From Qipengyuania aestuarii (GTDB lineage Bacteria; Pseudomonadota; Alphaproteobacteria; Sphingomonadales; Sphingomonadaceae), in assembly GCF_019711535.1 (NCBI RefSeq), contig NZ_JAIGNP010000003.1, forward strand, positions 620,001 through 684,000: a stretch of 64,000 nt of DNA, written 5' to 3'. Below the pieces are notes generated by a model that searched no databases, was not told the DNA's origin, and was given only the letters and a program-made list of their open reading frames with translations. Shown in pieces: positions 27,637 to 37,502 of the stretch (position 1 is its first letter; each line of letters opens with the position of its first letter). Made by a program: the position numbers and the translations under genes.

Positions 27637-28421
27637 GCGGCTTTCCTTTTCTCGGGGAGACGTTCGATCAATTCTCTTGCAAGGCCGATGTAGGCTTTGC
27701 TTCCCGAACAATTGTGATCGTAAATAAGAGCGGGCATCCCATGGCTCGGGGCTTCCGAAAGCCTCACATTACGGGGAATGACATTCTCGAACACGAGTTT
27801 GCCAAGACAATCGCGGACGTCATCCGCCACTTGGTCGGTGAGCCGGTTGCGGCGATCGAACATCGTCAGCGCAATGCCCACAATGCCGAGGTCAGGATTA
27901 AAGCGCTGCTGCACGCGCTCGACCGTCTGCAAAAGCTGGCTAAGCCCCTCCAGCGCGAAGAATTCGCATTGAAGAGGCACGAGAAGAGTATTCGACGCAC
28001 ACAGCGCATTGAGCGTCAACAGGCCTAGCGACGGCGGACAATCGATAAAAACGACGTCATAACCGGCAAAGCCGGGCTCCCGGGCGGCGAGAGCCTTCTG
28101 AAGGCGATGCGTGCGATCTTCCACCGCAACGAGTTCCACCTCTGCCCCCGAGAGGTCTTGCGTAGCGGGCACTACATCCAGCGAGGGTATCTCGGACGGC
28201 TGCGCCGCTTGCGACAAAGTGGCATCGCCCATCAGCAAATCGTAACTCGTATATTCACGTGCAGAGTTTTCAATGCCCAACCCGGTCGATGCATTCCCCT
28301 GCGGATCGAGATCAATCAAAAGCGTCCGCCAGCCCGAAGCCGCCATTGCTGTCGCTATATTGATGGCACTGGTCGTTTTACCGACCCCGCCCTTCTGATT
28401 GGCAATTGCGATTGTGATCAT
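27633..28421 (-). CDS. parA: Chromosome partitioning ATPase ParA
   Basis: A 262-residue deviant-Walker ATPase (KGGVGKTTSAINIA) that moves ParB-parS complexes across the nucleoid. Switch motifs IDLDPQGNAS and FIDCPPSLG are present. It overlaps rsmG by 4 nt upstream and parB by 4 nt downstream, giving a compact mnmG-rsmG-parA-parB operon. Confidence 0.97.
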   Translation of the reverse strand: MITIAIANQKGGVGKTTSAINIATAMAASGWRTLLIDLDPQGNASTGLGIENSAREYTSYDLLMGDATLSQAAQPSEIPSLDVVPATQDLSGAEVELVAVEDRTHRLQKALAAREPGFAGYDVVFIDCPPSLGLLTLNALCASNTLLVPLQCEFFALEGLSQLLQTVERVQQRFNPDLGIVGIALTMFDRRNRLTDQVADDVRDCLGKLVFENVIPRNVRLSEAPSHGMPALIYDHNCSGSKAYIGLARELIERLPEKRKAA

Positions 28422-29053
28422 TTTCCCGTCCCGATCTTGCCATGGCCGACAACGATTCCCGCGTCCGTGTCTGTCATAGATTGTTGCACGTGAAACATTG
28501 GTTTCAACTTGGGAGAAAGTTCTTCAACTTCTTGGGTCGCGGAACGCCCTTTCGGCAAGACCCACTTGGTGCCTCCTGTGGAGAAGCGTGCGGATAACCT
28601 GAGGAGTTTTGGCAGCGGCGCGAATGCGCGGGCCGAAATAACTCCTGCAGGAAAAGATTCGACAAGTTCTAGTCGCAACCCTTCCACACGGCAATTCTTC
28701 AACCCCAACGTCGATGCCATCGCCTCGAGCCACTCTACTCGCTTGCGGCGCGATTCGACGAGGACCACCTTCTGGTCGGGCCGGAGAATAGAAACAACCA
28801 GGCCTGGGAAGCCTGCGCCGCTGCCCAGATCCAACCACGAAGATGCGGTTTCACGTGGAACATGATCGAGCAGTTGCGCCGAATCCGCGAAATGCCGAAC
28901 CCAGACCTCGTCCAGAGAAGATCTTGAAACAAGGTTCTGGCGGTCATTTTCCTCGGACAGTAAGGCGGCCAGTTTTTCAAGCTTGTTCAGAGCAATATCA
29001 TCGAATGCCAGATTGGAAATGAACTCTCGCGCTTCACTCTCGGTCCTGATCAT
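28418..29053 (-). CDS. rsmG: 16S rRNA (guanine527-N7)-methyltransferase RsmG
   Basis: A 211-residue SAM-dependent enzyme with the motif [16 protein letters not shown]. It methylates G527 of 16S rRNA; loss gives low-level streptomycin resistance in other bacteria. It is overlapped by mnmG and parA by 4 nt each. Two parS-like sites fall inside it: one encodes HVPRET near the middle and one encodes MFHVQQ near the C-terminus. Confidence 0.95.
   Translation of the reverse strand: MIRTESEAREFISNLAFDDIALNKLEKLAALLSEENDRQNLVSRSSLDEVWVRHFADSAQLLDHVPRETASSWLDLGSGAGFPGLVVSILRPDQKVVLVESRRKRVEWLEAMASTLGLKNCRVEGLRLELVESFPAGVISARAFAPLPKLLRLSARFSTGGTKWVLPKGRSATQEVEELSPKLKPMFHVQQSMTDTDAGIVVGHGKIGTGK
28482..28497. 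promoter_or_regulatory. parS: parS-like site 2 (in 3' end of rsmG)
   Basis: TGTTGCACGTGAAACA, one mismatch from the 16-bp consensus (G for T at position 5). Confidence 0.7.
28849..28864. promoter_or_regulatory. parS: parS-like site 3 (in rsmG)
   Basis: GGTTTCACGTGGAACA, two mismatches from the 16-bp consensus, one within the 14-bp core. It lies 367 bp from site 2. Confidence 0.65.
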
Positions 29054-30903
29054 GCTGCACGCTCTTCCAACCGGCGCGCATAGACAAGAAGCGCTGCCAA
29101 TGCAGCGGGGGTAATACCCGGCACCCGCCCTGCAGCAGCAAGCGTTTCCGGCGATGACGCCTTTAGGCGTTCGACCATTTCGTTGGAGAGACCAGGGACA
29201 GTTTCATAAGGGAAGTCATCTGGCAAAGAGACCAAGTCCCCGGCCTTCAAATCGCGCAATTCCGCTTCCTGCCGTGCAAGATAGGGAGCGTAGATGATGT
29301 CTTCCGCCATCTCGACGGTGAGCGGATCGGTAGGGTCGATACCGTCAACAAAACCTGCGAGTGTCTCGAGCGAGATCTGCCCGCCCCGGAGCCAATCGCG
29401 GACGGGAATCGTGCCGCGCTCACTCTTGACGGCCAATCCGCTTGCCCTGAGCGCTTCGGCATCCACCGCCACATCGAGGGCTTGATCCACTGTCTCGCGC
29501 CGCTGAAGACGTTGCTCGTACCAAGCTTTACGTGCCGCCCCCACCAACCCAGCGGCGATACCCTTGCTTGTGAGCCTGGTGTCTGCATTGGCGGCACGAA
29601 GGCGCAAGCGATATTCCGCGCGTGCCGTCAGCATGCGATAGGGTTCACTCACGCCATGCAGCGTGAGATCGTCCAGCATGACGGCAATATACGAATCCGA
29701 ACGATCAAGATTGAGAGGTTCGACGCCGAGAACGTTGGCGGCGGCACTTGCTCCCGCCACCAGACCCTGTGCCGCCGCTTCTTCATAGCCGGTCGTGCCG
29801 TTGATCTGCCCCGCGCAATAGACCCCGGGGACAGCCCTGATCTGGAGCTGCTTGGTCAACGCTCGTGGATCGATATGGTCATATTCGACCGCGTAGCCGG
29901 GCACGACCATTTCGACTCGCTCCAGTCCGGCCATGCAGCGAAGCATGTTGTGCTGGACATCGGTAGGCAGCGATGTGCTGATACCGTTGGGATAAACGAG
30001 ATGCGTCGAGAGCCCCTCTGGCTCCAAGAAAATCTGATGGCCGTCACGGTCGCCGAAGCGATGAATCTTGTCTTCTATCGAAGGGCAGTACCGCGGCCCG
30101 GCGGCACCGATGGCACCGGAAAAGAGCGGCGACCGATCCAGGTTCGCGCGGATGACGTCGTGCGACTTTTCATTCGTGCGGGTAATGGCGCAGAATATTT
30201 CAGGGTTCGGCCGGGCGCCAGTGAGCGACGACATGGTCCAGCCTTCACCATCGGAAGGTTGTTCTTCGAGCTCAGCCCAATTGATAGTCCGGCCGTCGAG
30301 ACGGGGCGGTGTCCCCGTCTTGAGACGGGCCATGGGCAGATCGGCATCGCGCAATTGCTTCGCGAGAATGTGTGCTGCATCCTCCCCGATCCGTCCACCC
30401 TGAAGCCGCTCTTCCCCGCGGAACAGATTTCCGCCGAGGAAAGTCCCTGTGCAAAGGACGACCGCCCCACCCTCGATGTTCGAACCGTCCGCCAAATCCA
30501 CCCCGGTAGCCACACCACCAGAGAGCCTGAGCGCGGCAACCTCGCCCTTGATCAGGGTGAGATTATCCTGCGCCGAAACGATCCTGTGAACTTCGGCACC
30601 GAATAGGTGCCGATCCGCTTGGACGCGCGGCCCCCACACGGCACTTCCCTTGGAGCGGTTGAGCATGCGATAATGAATGGCACCGGCATCTGCCGCCCGG
30701 GCCATGACACCGTCCAGCGCATCGACTTCGCGAACCAGATGACCTTTGCCCAATCCGCCGATCGCCGGATTGCAGCTCATCGCGCCAATTTTGGTCAGGT
30801 CAAAGCTTATCAGAGCGGTCCGCGCACCCAGGCGAGCGCTGGCGCAGGCAGCTTCGACTCCAGCATGGCCACCGCCGACAATGATGACATCGAAATTCAG
30901 CAT
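29050..30903 (-). CDS. mnmG: tRNA uridine 5-carboxymethylaminomethyl modification enzyme MnmG (GidA)
   Basis: A 617-residue FAD protein that with MnmE adds carboxymethylaminomethyl to U34 of some tRNAs. It has the FAD motif [21 protein letters not shown], the [20 protein letters not shown] block [16 protein letters not shown] and [22 protein letters not shown]. It heads the mnmG-rsmG-parA-parB operon. A 16-bp perfect parS palindrome lies 47 nt upstream of its start. Confidence 0.97.
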   Translation of the reverse strand: MLNFDVIIVGGGHAGVEAACASARLGARTALISFDLTKIGAMSCNPAIGGLGKGHLVREVDALDGVMARAADAGAIHYRMLNRSKGSAVWGPRVQADRHLFGAEVHRIVSAQDNLTLIKGEVAALRLSGGVATGVDLADGSNIEGGAVVLCTGTFLGGNLFRGEERLQGGRIGEDAAHILAKQLRDADLPMARLKTGTPPRLDGRTINWAELEEQPSDGEGWTMSSLTGARPNPEIFCAITRTNEKSHDVIRANLDRSPLFSGAIGAAGPRYCPSIEDKIHRFGDRDGHQIFLEPEGLSTHLVYPNGISTSLPTDVQHNMLRCMAGLERVEMVVPGYAVEYDHIDPRALTKQLQIRAVPGVYCAGQINGTTGYEEAAAQGLVAGASAAANVLGVEPLNLDRSDSYIAVMLDDLTLHGVSEPYRMLTARAEYRLRLRAANADTRLTSKGIAAGLVGAARKAWYEQRLQRRETVDQALDVAVDAEALRASGLAVKSERGTIPVRDWLRGGQISLETLAGFVDGIDPTDPLTVEMAEDIIYAPYLARQEAELRDLKAGDLVSLPDDFPYETVPGLSNEMVERLKASSPETLAAAGRVPGITPAALAALLVYARRLEERAA

Positions 30904-30949
30904 GGTGCGCGATTAGCGGAAAAGCGGTGGGGTTACAAAGCGCAATCGG

Positions 30950-30965
30950 TGTTTCACGTGAAACA
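30950..30965. promoter_or_regulatory. parS: parS site 4 (perfect 16-bp palindrome, between mnmE and mnmG)
   Basis: TGTTTCACGTGAAACA, an exact match to the full consensus. It is the only intergenic site, 3.3 kb from parB's start and 6.2 kb from the proposed origin. It may also overlap the promoter of the mnmG operon, so ParB binding could influence its transcription. Confidence 0.92.
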
Positions 30966-30975
30966 ATGGCAGCTT

Positions 30976-32250
30976 TTATTTGCCGATACAGAACCGCCCG
31001 AAAAGCGAATCCAGCATGTCTTCTGTCGAATTGCGGCCGAGGATACGATCTAGTCCCAGGCGCGCTAGACGAAGATACTCACCGACAATCAATGCATCGG
31101 TGAGACCTTCGAGGCTGGCCAAAGCGTTATGCGCATCAGATAGCCCGGCGGTCTGCCTCGCATTGAGCGTTGCTGTACCGGGCTGCGGAAGAAGGTCACG
31201 CGCTCGATCAACGAGTGCACTAATCAGATTATCGATACCTGATCCGGTTACCGATGAAACTACAAAGTCCGGGGACTGCTTCGAACCACTTGCCTGGTCA
31301 GAGAAGGATTCGACCTCAAACCCCCCGGATGGTCCCTCCCCTTCAGCACCGAGCCACAGGACGATATCCGCCTCGCTCAGCTGCAGCCGTGCTCGTTCGA
31401 TGCCGATCCGCTCGATCTCGCCCGCATCGCTGTCGCGCAGGCCTGCAGTGTCGATGAGAACGAAAGGAACGCCGTCGAGGGCGATGGGCCGCTCGATCAC
31501 ATCTCTCGTCGTTCCTGCCTCTGCCGAGACAATAGCCGCACCCTCCTGCAGGATAGCATTGAAGAGAGACGACTTGCCCGCATTGGGTGGTCCCGCCAAG
31601 ACAACCCTGATCCCGTCCCGCAGCCGTTCCATCTTGGGTTGGCGAAGCTCACGCTCCCACTCCCCTAAAAGCTCGGAAAGTTTCACGTGAAACACTTCCG
31701 GGAGTTCGGACACATCGTCCTCGTCGGAGAAGTCCAGCTGTGCTTCAACGAGAGCGGAGAGGCCGAGAAGGCGATCACGCCATTCTTCGACCTTCCTCGT
31801 CAGACCACCACCAGCAATCTCCTGCGCCGCCCGGCGCTGTAGTTCGGTTTCTGCCGAGAGCAGGTCACCCAGTCCTTCAGCCTCCGCCAGGTCGAGCACA
31901 CCATTGGCGAATGCGCGCCGGGTGAACTCGCCCGCTTGAGCTCGGCGTAGGCCAGCGAAGCTCGCCAACTCGTTCTCGACAGCCGCGACGACCGCCCTGC
32001 CCCCGTGGCAATGCAATTCTACGAGATCTTCGCCGGTGGCGGTCTTCGGACCCGCAAACCATAGCAGCAGGCACTGATCCAAGACTCGCCCTTCCCCGTC
32101 GCGCAAAGAGCGTAGTCCTGCATGCCGCTCTTCGGGAAGCAAGCCAGCGAGGCGCTCAGCAGCCTCGCAGGCCTGAGGCCCACTGATCCGGATGATGCCG
32201 ATGGCGGCAGGCGGCGCTCCGCTGGAAAGCGCGAAGATCGTGTCGGTCAT
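30976..32250 (-). CDS. mnmE: tRNA uridine-5-carboxymethylaminomethyl synthesis GTPase MnmE
   Basis: A 424-residue GTPase partner of MnmG. The N-terminal formyl-THF-binding domain starts DTIFALSSGAPPAAIGIIRISG, the G domain has GPPNAGKSSLFNA and DTAGLRD, and the catalytic C-terminal CIGK is intact. I use ATG 32250; a TTG at 32256 is also in frame. It is slightly shorter than the E. coli enzyme. A parS site lies within it. Confidence 0.96.
   Translation of the reverse strand: MTDTIFALSSGAPPAAIGIIRISGPQACEAAERLAGLLPEERHAGLRSLRDGEGRVLDQCLLLWFAGPKTATGEDLVELHCHGGRAVVAAVENELASFAGLRRAQAGEFTRRAFANGVLDLAEAEGLGDLLSAETELQRRAAQEIAGGGLTRKVEEWRDRLLGLSALVEAQLDFSDEDDVSELPEVFHVKLSELLGEWERELRQPKMERLRDGIRVVLAGPPNAGKSSLFNAILQEGAAIVSAEAGTTRDVIERPIALDGVPFVLIDTAGLRDSDAGEIERIGIERARLQLSEADIVLWLGAEGEGPSGGFEVESFSDQASGSKQSPDFVVSSVTGSGIDNLISALVDRARDLLPQPGTATLNARQTAGLSDAHNALASLEGLTDALIVGEYLRLARLGLDRILGRNSTEDMLDSLFGRFCIGK
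31679..31694. promoter_or_regulatory. parS: parS site 5 (inside mnmE)
   Basis: AGTTTCACGTGAAACA: a perfect 14-bp core with one mismatch in the 16-bp consensus. The gene encodes FHVK here, as at site 1. Confidence 0.85.
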
Positions 32251-32277
32251 TGTCAAACGGTCCGCTTGAGCGGCGGC

Positions 32278-32532
32278 TTACTTGTCGGGCTTCTTGGGAG
32301 AGGACTTCGCCGCGTTCGCGCCCTCCATGAAACTCTGGAACAGCTTGAAGCCTGCCTGCCCCATGGGGGCCAACTGGCGGGCATATTCCTGCAGCTGCTC
32401 GGTGTTCGAGACGCCCTTCATCGCATTGGACATCATCTCGACATAGACATCGTTCGCCTTGCCCACATCGGGCAGTCCCATGAAGCTGCGGGCCTCTTCC
32501 GGCGTACAATCGATTTCCACATGGACCTTCAT
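32278..32532 (-). CDS. DUF6489 family small protein
   Basis: An 84-residue protein (MKVHVEIDCTPEEARSF... and a Lys-rich end SSPKKPDK). It resembles a short alphaproteobacterial family of unknown function. The ATG at 32532 is preceded by GGAGAA at a good distance. A helical segment with hydrophobic and Gly residues (QLAPMGQAGFKLFQSFMEGA) could be amphipathic. It is divergent from the dienelactone hydrolase gene and 27 nt upstream of mnmE. Confidence 0.8.
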   Translation of the reverse strand: MKVHVEIDCTPEEARSFMGLPDVGKANDVYVEMMSNAMKGVSNTEQLQEYARQLAPMGQAGFKLFQSFMEGANAAKSSPKKPDK

Positions 32533-32629
32533 GGCATTTTCTCCGTTGAGCGTCATTGAGACCCCATCTGGGTTTGCCAACAAAACTCCACAAGGGCTAG
32601 ACCCGTCACCAACCAGCGGAGATCGACGA

Positions 32630-33328
32630 ATGACCGAAATGATTACCCTTGAAACCATCGACGGCGCAGACAGCTTCCCCGCCTATGTCGCGACCCCGTC
32701 GGATACGCCCAAGGCCGCCATCGTGGTCATTCAGGAAATTTTCGGCATCAATGCCGGCATCCGCCGCAAATGCGACAAGCTGGCCGAAGAAGGCTATCTG
32801 GCCATCGCACCCGACCTCTTCTGGCAGTTCGAGCCCGGCATCGAACTCGATCCCGATATCGAACCTGAAATGCAGAAGGCGCTCGATCTGTTCGGAAAGT
32901 TCGATCAGGATCAGGGCGTGCGCGATATCGAAGCGGCCATCAAATGGGCCCGCGCCGAGGGCTGCGGCAAAGTCGGCGCAGTGGGCTACTGCCTCGGTGG
33001 CCGCCTCGCCTACATGACCGCAGCACGCACCGACAGCGATGCCACCGTGGGCTATTATGCGGTCGGCGTGGACAATCTCCTGCGCGAAAAAGACGCCATC
33101 GCGAACCCACTGATGCTGCATATTCCCACCGAAGACGGCTTCGTCGATAAGGAAACGCAGCAGGCCATGCACGAAGGGCTCGACGACCATCCCAAGGTCA
33201 CGCTGCACGATTACGCAGGCCTCGACCACGGATTTGCCACCGAATTCGGCAAACGGAGGGATGACGACGCAGCCGATCTGGCGGATTCGCGCACGGCCGA
33301 ATTCTTCAAGGCACATCTGGTCGGCTAA
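32630..33328 (+). CDS. Dienelactone hydrolase family protein
   Basis: A 232-residue alpha/beta hydrolase. The nucleophile is the Cys of GAVGYCLGGR, with the triad Asp and His expected in PTEDGFV and GLDHGF, as in dienelactone hydrolases that open lactone rings during aromatic degradation. No catechol-pathway genes are near, so the true substrate is open. GGAG lies upstream of the ATG at 32630. It is followed on the same strand by the NTF2-like gene. Confidence 0.93.
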   Translation: MTEMITLETIDGADSFPAYVATPSDTPKAAIVVIQEIFGINAGIRRKCDKLAEEGYLAIAPDLFWQFEPGIELDPDIEPEMQKALDLFGKFDQDQGVRDIEAAIKWARAEGCGKVGAVGYCLGGRLAYMTAARTDSDATVGYYAVGVDNLLREKDAIANPLMLHIPTEDGFVDKETQQAMHEGLDDHPKVTLHDYAGLDHGFATEFGKRRDDDAADLADSRTAEFFKAHLVG

Positions 33329-33422
33329 TCCGCCGCACCCTTACTGAGCTTCCAGGATCCTGCGCGCTGGCCCGGCCGCCGCAGAATCCGGAAGCATGAA
33401 AAATTCCCGGGAGAGAACAGGA

Positions 33423-33824
33423 ATGTCCGCACAAAAAGGCCTCGAGCAATGGCATTTCACCATGCAGGCGGGCAATCAGGCGGAGGATCTGATGAAGCTC
33501 GTCCATGCGGACGCGGTCTTCCACTCCCCTGTCGTTCATACCCCGCAGAAGGGCCGCGATCTCGTCGTCAGATATCTCGCTGCGGCGGGACAGACGCTGG
33601 GCAACGACAGTTTCACCTATGTCCGCGAACTGGTCGATGGCGACAATGCCATGCTCGAATTCACCACCGAAATGGACGGCGTGCATGTCAACGGCATCGA
33701 CCTCATCCAGTTCGACGGGGACGGGAAGATCGTGGATTTCAAGGTGATGATCCGGCCGCTCAAGGCCGTGAACAAGGTCTGGGATATGATGGCTGCCCAG
33801 CTGCAGGCAGACGCTAAAGCCTGA
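33423..33824 (+). CDS. NTF2/SnoaL-like small protein
   Basis: A 133-residue protein of the cone-shaped nuclear-transport-factor-2 fold (AEDLMKLVHADAVFHSPVVHTPQKGRDLV...). Such proteins can be isomerases, cyclases or ligand binders, and no catalytic residues can be assigned here. An ATG at 33396 is also in frame, but the start at 33423 gives the normal length and a ribosome site (ACAGGA). It converges on the BLUF gene with a 3-nt gap. Confidence 0.85.
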   Translation: MSAQKGLEQWHFTMQAGNQAEDLMKLVHADAVFHSPVVHTPQKGRDLVVRYLAAAGQTLGNDSFTYVRELVDGDNAMLEFTTEMDGVHVNGIDLIQFDGDGKIVDFKVMIRPLKAVNKVWDMMAAQLQADAKA

Positions 33825-33827
33825 TCG

Positions 33828-34226
33828 CTATCCGCGCTTCAGGAATGCCCTCGCCTGCTCGGCCAGGTCGAAATCATCCTGTTTGCCGGACAGCTGAGCT
33901 GACAACTCCTCGATCGCGGGCGGTCCGTCGAAACTGATCAGCGACTTCATCGACCAGTCCGCAAACAGGCGATCAGAGCCGCTTTCGCGTGCCAGTACGT
34001 TAAGACTGTGGTGGCGCGGATCCTCGGCGATGATGCCCATCAGATCCTCGATGACCATGGGCGGCCCCTCGAGATATTGCAGATAGCGATCACCGTCGTT
34101 CATCAGAAAGCCGGTCACCCGCCGCAGGGCATTGTTGCGCGCGGATTGCTCGATAATGTCGAAAGTGTCGCGCGCCAGAGATTGCCCGACGGCGACACTT
34201 TCATAAAGGACGCGTGAAAGACTCAA
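33828..34226 (-). CDS. Single-domain BLUF blue-light photoreceptor
   Basis: A 132-residue BLUF protein that binds FAD. The photoactive residues are all present with the spacing of AppA: Tyr8, Asn32, Gln50, and Trp91/Met93 (RVLYES, RNNALRRVTGF, YLQYLEG, FADWSM). It has no effector domain, so it must signal by protein-protein contact. The start is TTG at 34226 with only a weak ribosome site. It sits between rho and the NTF2-like gene with no obvious partner. Confidence 0.92.
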   Translation of the reverse strand: MSLSRVLYESVAVGQSLARDTFDIIEQSARNNALRRVTGFLMNDGDRYLQYLEGPPMVIEDLMGIIAEDPRHHSLNVLARESGSDRLFADWSMKSLISFDGPPAIEELSAQLSGKQDDFDLAEQARAFLKRG

Positions 34227-34244
34227 TCAATCCGCCTGAGAACC

Positions 34245-35510
<1,266 letters not shown>

Positions 35511-35576
35511 AGATTTTCTCGAATTTCCGAATGGGTATGGCCGGCAGGTCGGTATGGGCTTGGAGAAAGCGGACCC

Positions 35577-35598
35577 GGCCTCGTCTGAACGCGAGGCC
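35577..35598 (-). other. Hairpin in the rho leader
   Basis: GGCCTCG and CGAGGCC form a 7-bp stem around an 8-nt loop, inside the predicted 5' untranslated leader of rho. No T run follows on the minus strand, so it is not an ordinary terminator. It may serve rho autoregulation. Confidence 0.4.
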
Positions 35599-35617
35599 TC
35601 TAGCCGTCAGAGCGCTT

Positions 35618-35646
35618 CAAATAAATTCGCTTGCCCGCCCCGTCAA
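35618..35646 (-). promoter_or_regulatory. Promoter of rho
   Basis: On the minus strand: TTGACG, 17-nt spacer, TATTTG. It predicts a leader of about 100 nt before the rho start. Confidence 0.55.
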
Positions 35647-35684
35647 TCGCCAATGCAAATCACGCGTCGCCGCAGGGGGCCGGA

Positions 35685-36110
35685 TCAGAAGGGTTTGACG
35701 ACCACCAGCACCACGATCAGCGCCAGCAATATGCCGGGCACTTCGCCGATCATGCGCAGCTGTTTTTCGGTCAGGGGACGTTCGCCCGCGGCCATCTTCT
35801 TGGACTGCACGACCAGATAGCCGTGGAAGCCGCTCAGAAGCAGCACAAGCAATAATTTGGCATGCAGCCACCCCTCACCCCATGCGGACAGCGTTTGTGC
35901 CAGCAGCAGGCCTAAAATCCACACCACGATGATGCTGGGAGTGAGGATGACCTTGCGCAGCAGGCCCATGCGCTTGCCCCACAGGTCCGATTCGGCCGAA
36001 CCGGCCGCTGCGGGATGCAGATAAATCATCTGGCGCGGCAGCATGAACAGCCCCGCCAGCCAGAAAACCATGAAGATGATATGGCCGGCCTTGAGCCACA
36101 GATAGGTCAT
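35685..36110 (-). CDS. hemJ: Protoporphyrinogen oxidase HemJ (UPF0093)
   Basis: A 141-residue four-helix membrane protein. It has the conserved His of LKAGHIIFMVFWLAGLFMLPR and LHAKLLLVLLLSGFHGY, residues linked to heme binding in HemJ. It oxidises protoporphyrinogen IX in the penultimate heme step. ATG 36110 gives the usual length and has AGGA about 9 nt upstream; ATG 36128 is an alternative. It lies downstream of hemE, so two heme genes form one operon next to rho. Confidence 0.9.
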   Translation of the reverse strand: MTYLWLKAGHIIFMVFWLAGLFMLPRQMIYLHPAAAGSAESDLWGKRMGLLRKVILTPSIIVVWILGLLLAQTLSAWGEGWLHAKLLLVLLLSGFHGYLVVQSKKMAAGERPLTEKQLRMIGEVPGILLALIVVLVVVKPF

Positions 36111-36159
36111 CGAAAGCACATCCTGCATGCCGGTGATGTAGCGTGTCGCATCGAGGATT

Positions 36160-37185
36160 TCATCCCTTCCAGCCGCGCACAGCCGCAATCAATCGCTCGA
36201 CATGCGCAATCGGCGTGCGCCGGTCGATTCCATGACCAAGATTGAAGACATGCGGGCGGTCCTCGAAAGCCTTCAGGATGGTCGTCACCCGCTCTTCGAG
36301 CCGGTCGGATCCCGCCAGCAGCAGCAGCGGATCGAGATTGCCCTGCACCGGCATGCCTTCGGGCAGTTCGCGCGCCACCCAGTGGGGATCGAGCGTTTCG
36401 TCCACGCCCACCGCCTTTACGCCGGTTTCGCGTGCATAGGCCGGCAATTTCTCGCCCGCGCCTTTCGGAAAACCGATGATAGGCGTCGCCGGATGCCGCT
36501 CAGCCAGCGCCGCCACGATCCGGGCATTGGGGGCGATGACCCAGCGTTCGAATTCATCCGGCGCCAGGCTGCCCGCCCAGCTGTCGAACAGCTGCACGGC
36601 TTCCGCGCCCGCTTCGATCTGGCCGGAAAGATAGGTAATCGTCTGTTCGGCGATCGCATCAACGATCGCCTGCAGGGCGGCGGGATCGCGATAGGCCAGC
36701 GCGCGCGCCTCGTGCTGATCGCGGCTCCCCTCGCCGGCGACCATGTAGGTCGCCACGGTCCACGGGCTGCCCGCAAAGCCGAGCATGGTCACGCCTTCGG
36801 GCAGGCGCTGACGGCATAGGCGCACGGTCTGGTAGATCGGTTCGTAACGCGAGCTATCCGGTGTCAGATCGGCCAGCGCGGTATCGACCAGCCGGGGCGA
36901 CAGCTTGGGCCCCTCGCCCGCCAGGAATTCGAGATGCTGGCCCAGCGCATGGGGCACGATCAGAATGTCGGAAAACAGGATCGCGCCGTCGAAACCGAAG
37001 CGGTCGATCGGCTGCAGGGTAATCTCGCAGGCCGCCTCGCTATCGTAAGCCATCGCTAGGAATCCGCCCTTTTCCGCGCGCAGTTCGCGATATTCGGGCA
37101 AATACCGGCCGGCCTGGCGCATGAGCCAGAGCGGGACAGTGCCGGTGGGAGAACCGTTGAGCGTATCGAGAAGGGGACCGGGCAT
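36160..37185 (-). CDS. hemE: Uroporphyrinogen decarboxylase
   Basis: A 341-residue TIM-barrel enzyme that removes four carboxyl groups from uroporphyrinogen III. The active-site blocks LWLMRQAGRYLPEYRE, FSDILIVPHALGQ and NLGHGIDRRTP are present. In many alphaproteobacteria hemE borders the chromosomal origin, and it does here: its upstream region is the candidate oriC. A TATAAT lies on the same strand just upstream. Confidence 0.97.
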   Translation of the reverse strand: MPGPLLDTLNGSPTGTVPLWLMRQAGRYLPEYRELRAEKGGFLAMAYDSEAACEITLQPIDRFGFDGAILFSDILIVPHALGQHLEFLAGEGPKLSPRLVDTALADLTPDSSRYEPIYQTVRLCRQRLPEGVTMLGFAGSPWTVATYMVAGEGSRDQHEARALAYRDPAALQAIVDAIAEQTITYLSGQIEAGAEAVQLFDSWAGSLAPDEFERWVIAPNARIVAALAERHPATPIIGFPKGAGEKLPAYARETGVKAVGVDETLDPHWVARELPEGMPVQGNLDPLLLLAGSDRLEERVTTILKAFEDRPHVFNLGHGIDRRTPIAHVERLIAAVRGWKG

Positions 37186-37502
37186 TCAGGAGTCCAATAA
37201 TACCTAGTTATTATAAGGATTGATGGAGTCTGTTGGCCCTGTGGATATCGGGCACAAGTGGCCCCTGCCCTATTTCTCCCGCCGTGGGAAGGGTCCGATC
37301 CGATCATCCGACTCGTGTCCGCGCTTGAGTCGAGTCAAATTTGTCCCCACTGTTCCCAGCCTGCGCAAAAGTCGCCGCTTGGTGTGCGGGAATCACCCCC
37401 TTGCCTGACTCGTAGTGGGGAGCGATTTCGTCCCCGAACTTGTCGGCAGAGCTGTCCCGTGGTTTATCCCACGCCTGTCCACAGGCCCCCAGCGAGGATC
37501 CC
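37186..37502. other. oriC: Candidate chromosomal replication origin (oriC)
   Basis: About 300 bp between hemE and the ppsR core, the usual alphaproteobacterial origin position. Visible parts: an AT-rich tract at 37195-37218; a DnaA box TGTGGATAT (37240-37248, one mismatch on the reverse strand); two TCCCCA weak boxes, at 37344 forward and 37414 reverse; a palindromic GCCTGTCCACAGGC at 37471 with CTGTCCACA; and seven GANTC sites at 37190, 37226, 37310, 37327, 37332, 37388 and 37405. Its right end overlaps the alternative TTG start of ppsR. No CtrA TTAA-N7-TTAA site was seen. Confidence 0.75.

Noticed and set aside
28253..28266. CACGTG half-site in parA (TTCACGTGCAGA)
   Set aside because: Only one arm fits parS, with at least four mismatches in the other. 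It is probably not a binding site.
29482..30606. A 374-codon plus-strand frame
   Set aside because: It is antisense to mnmG, a highly conserved gene.
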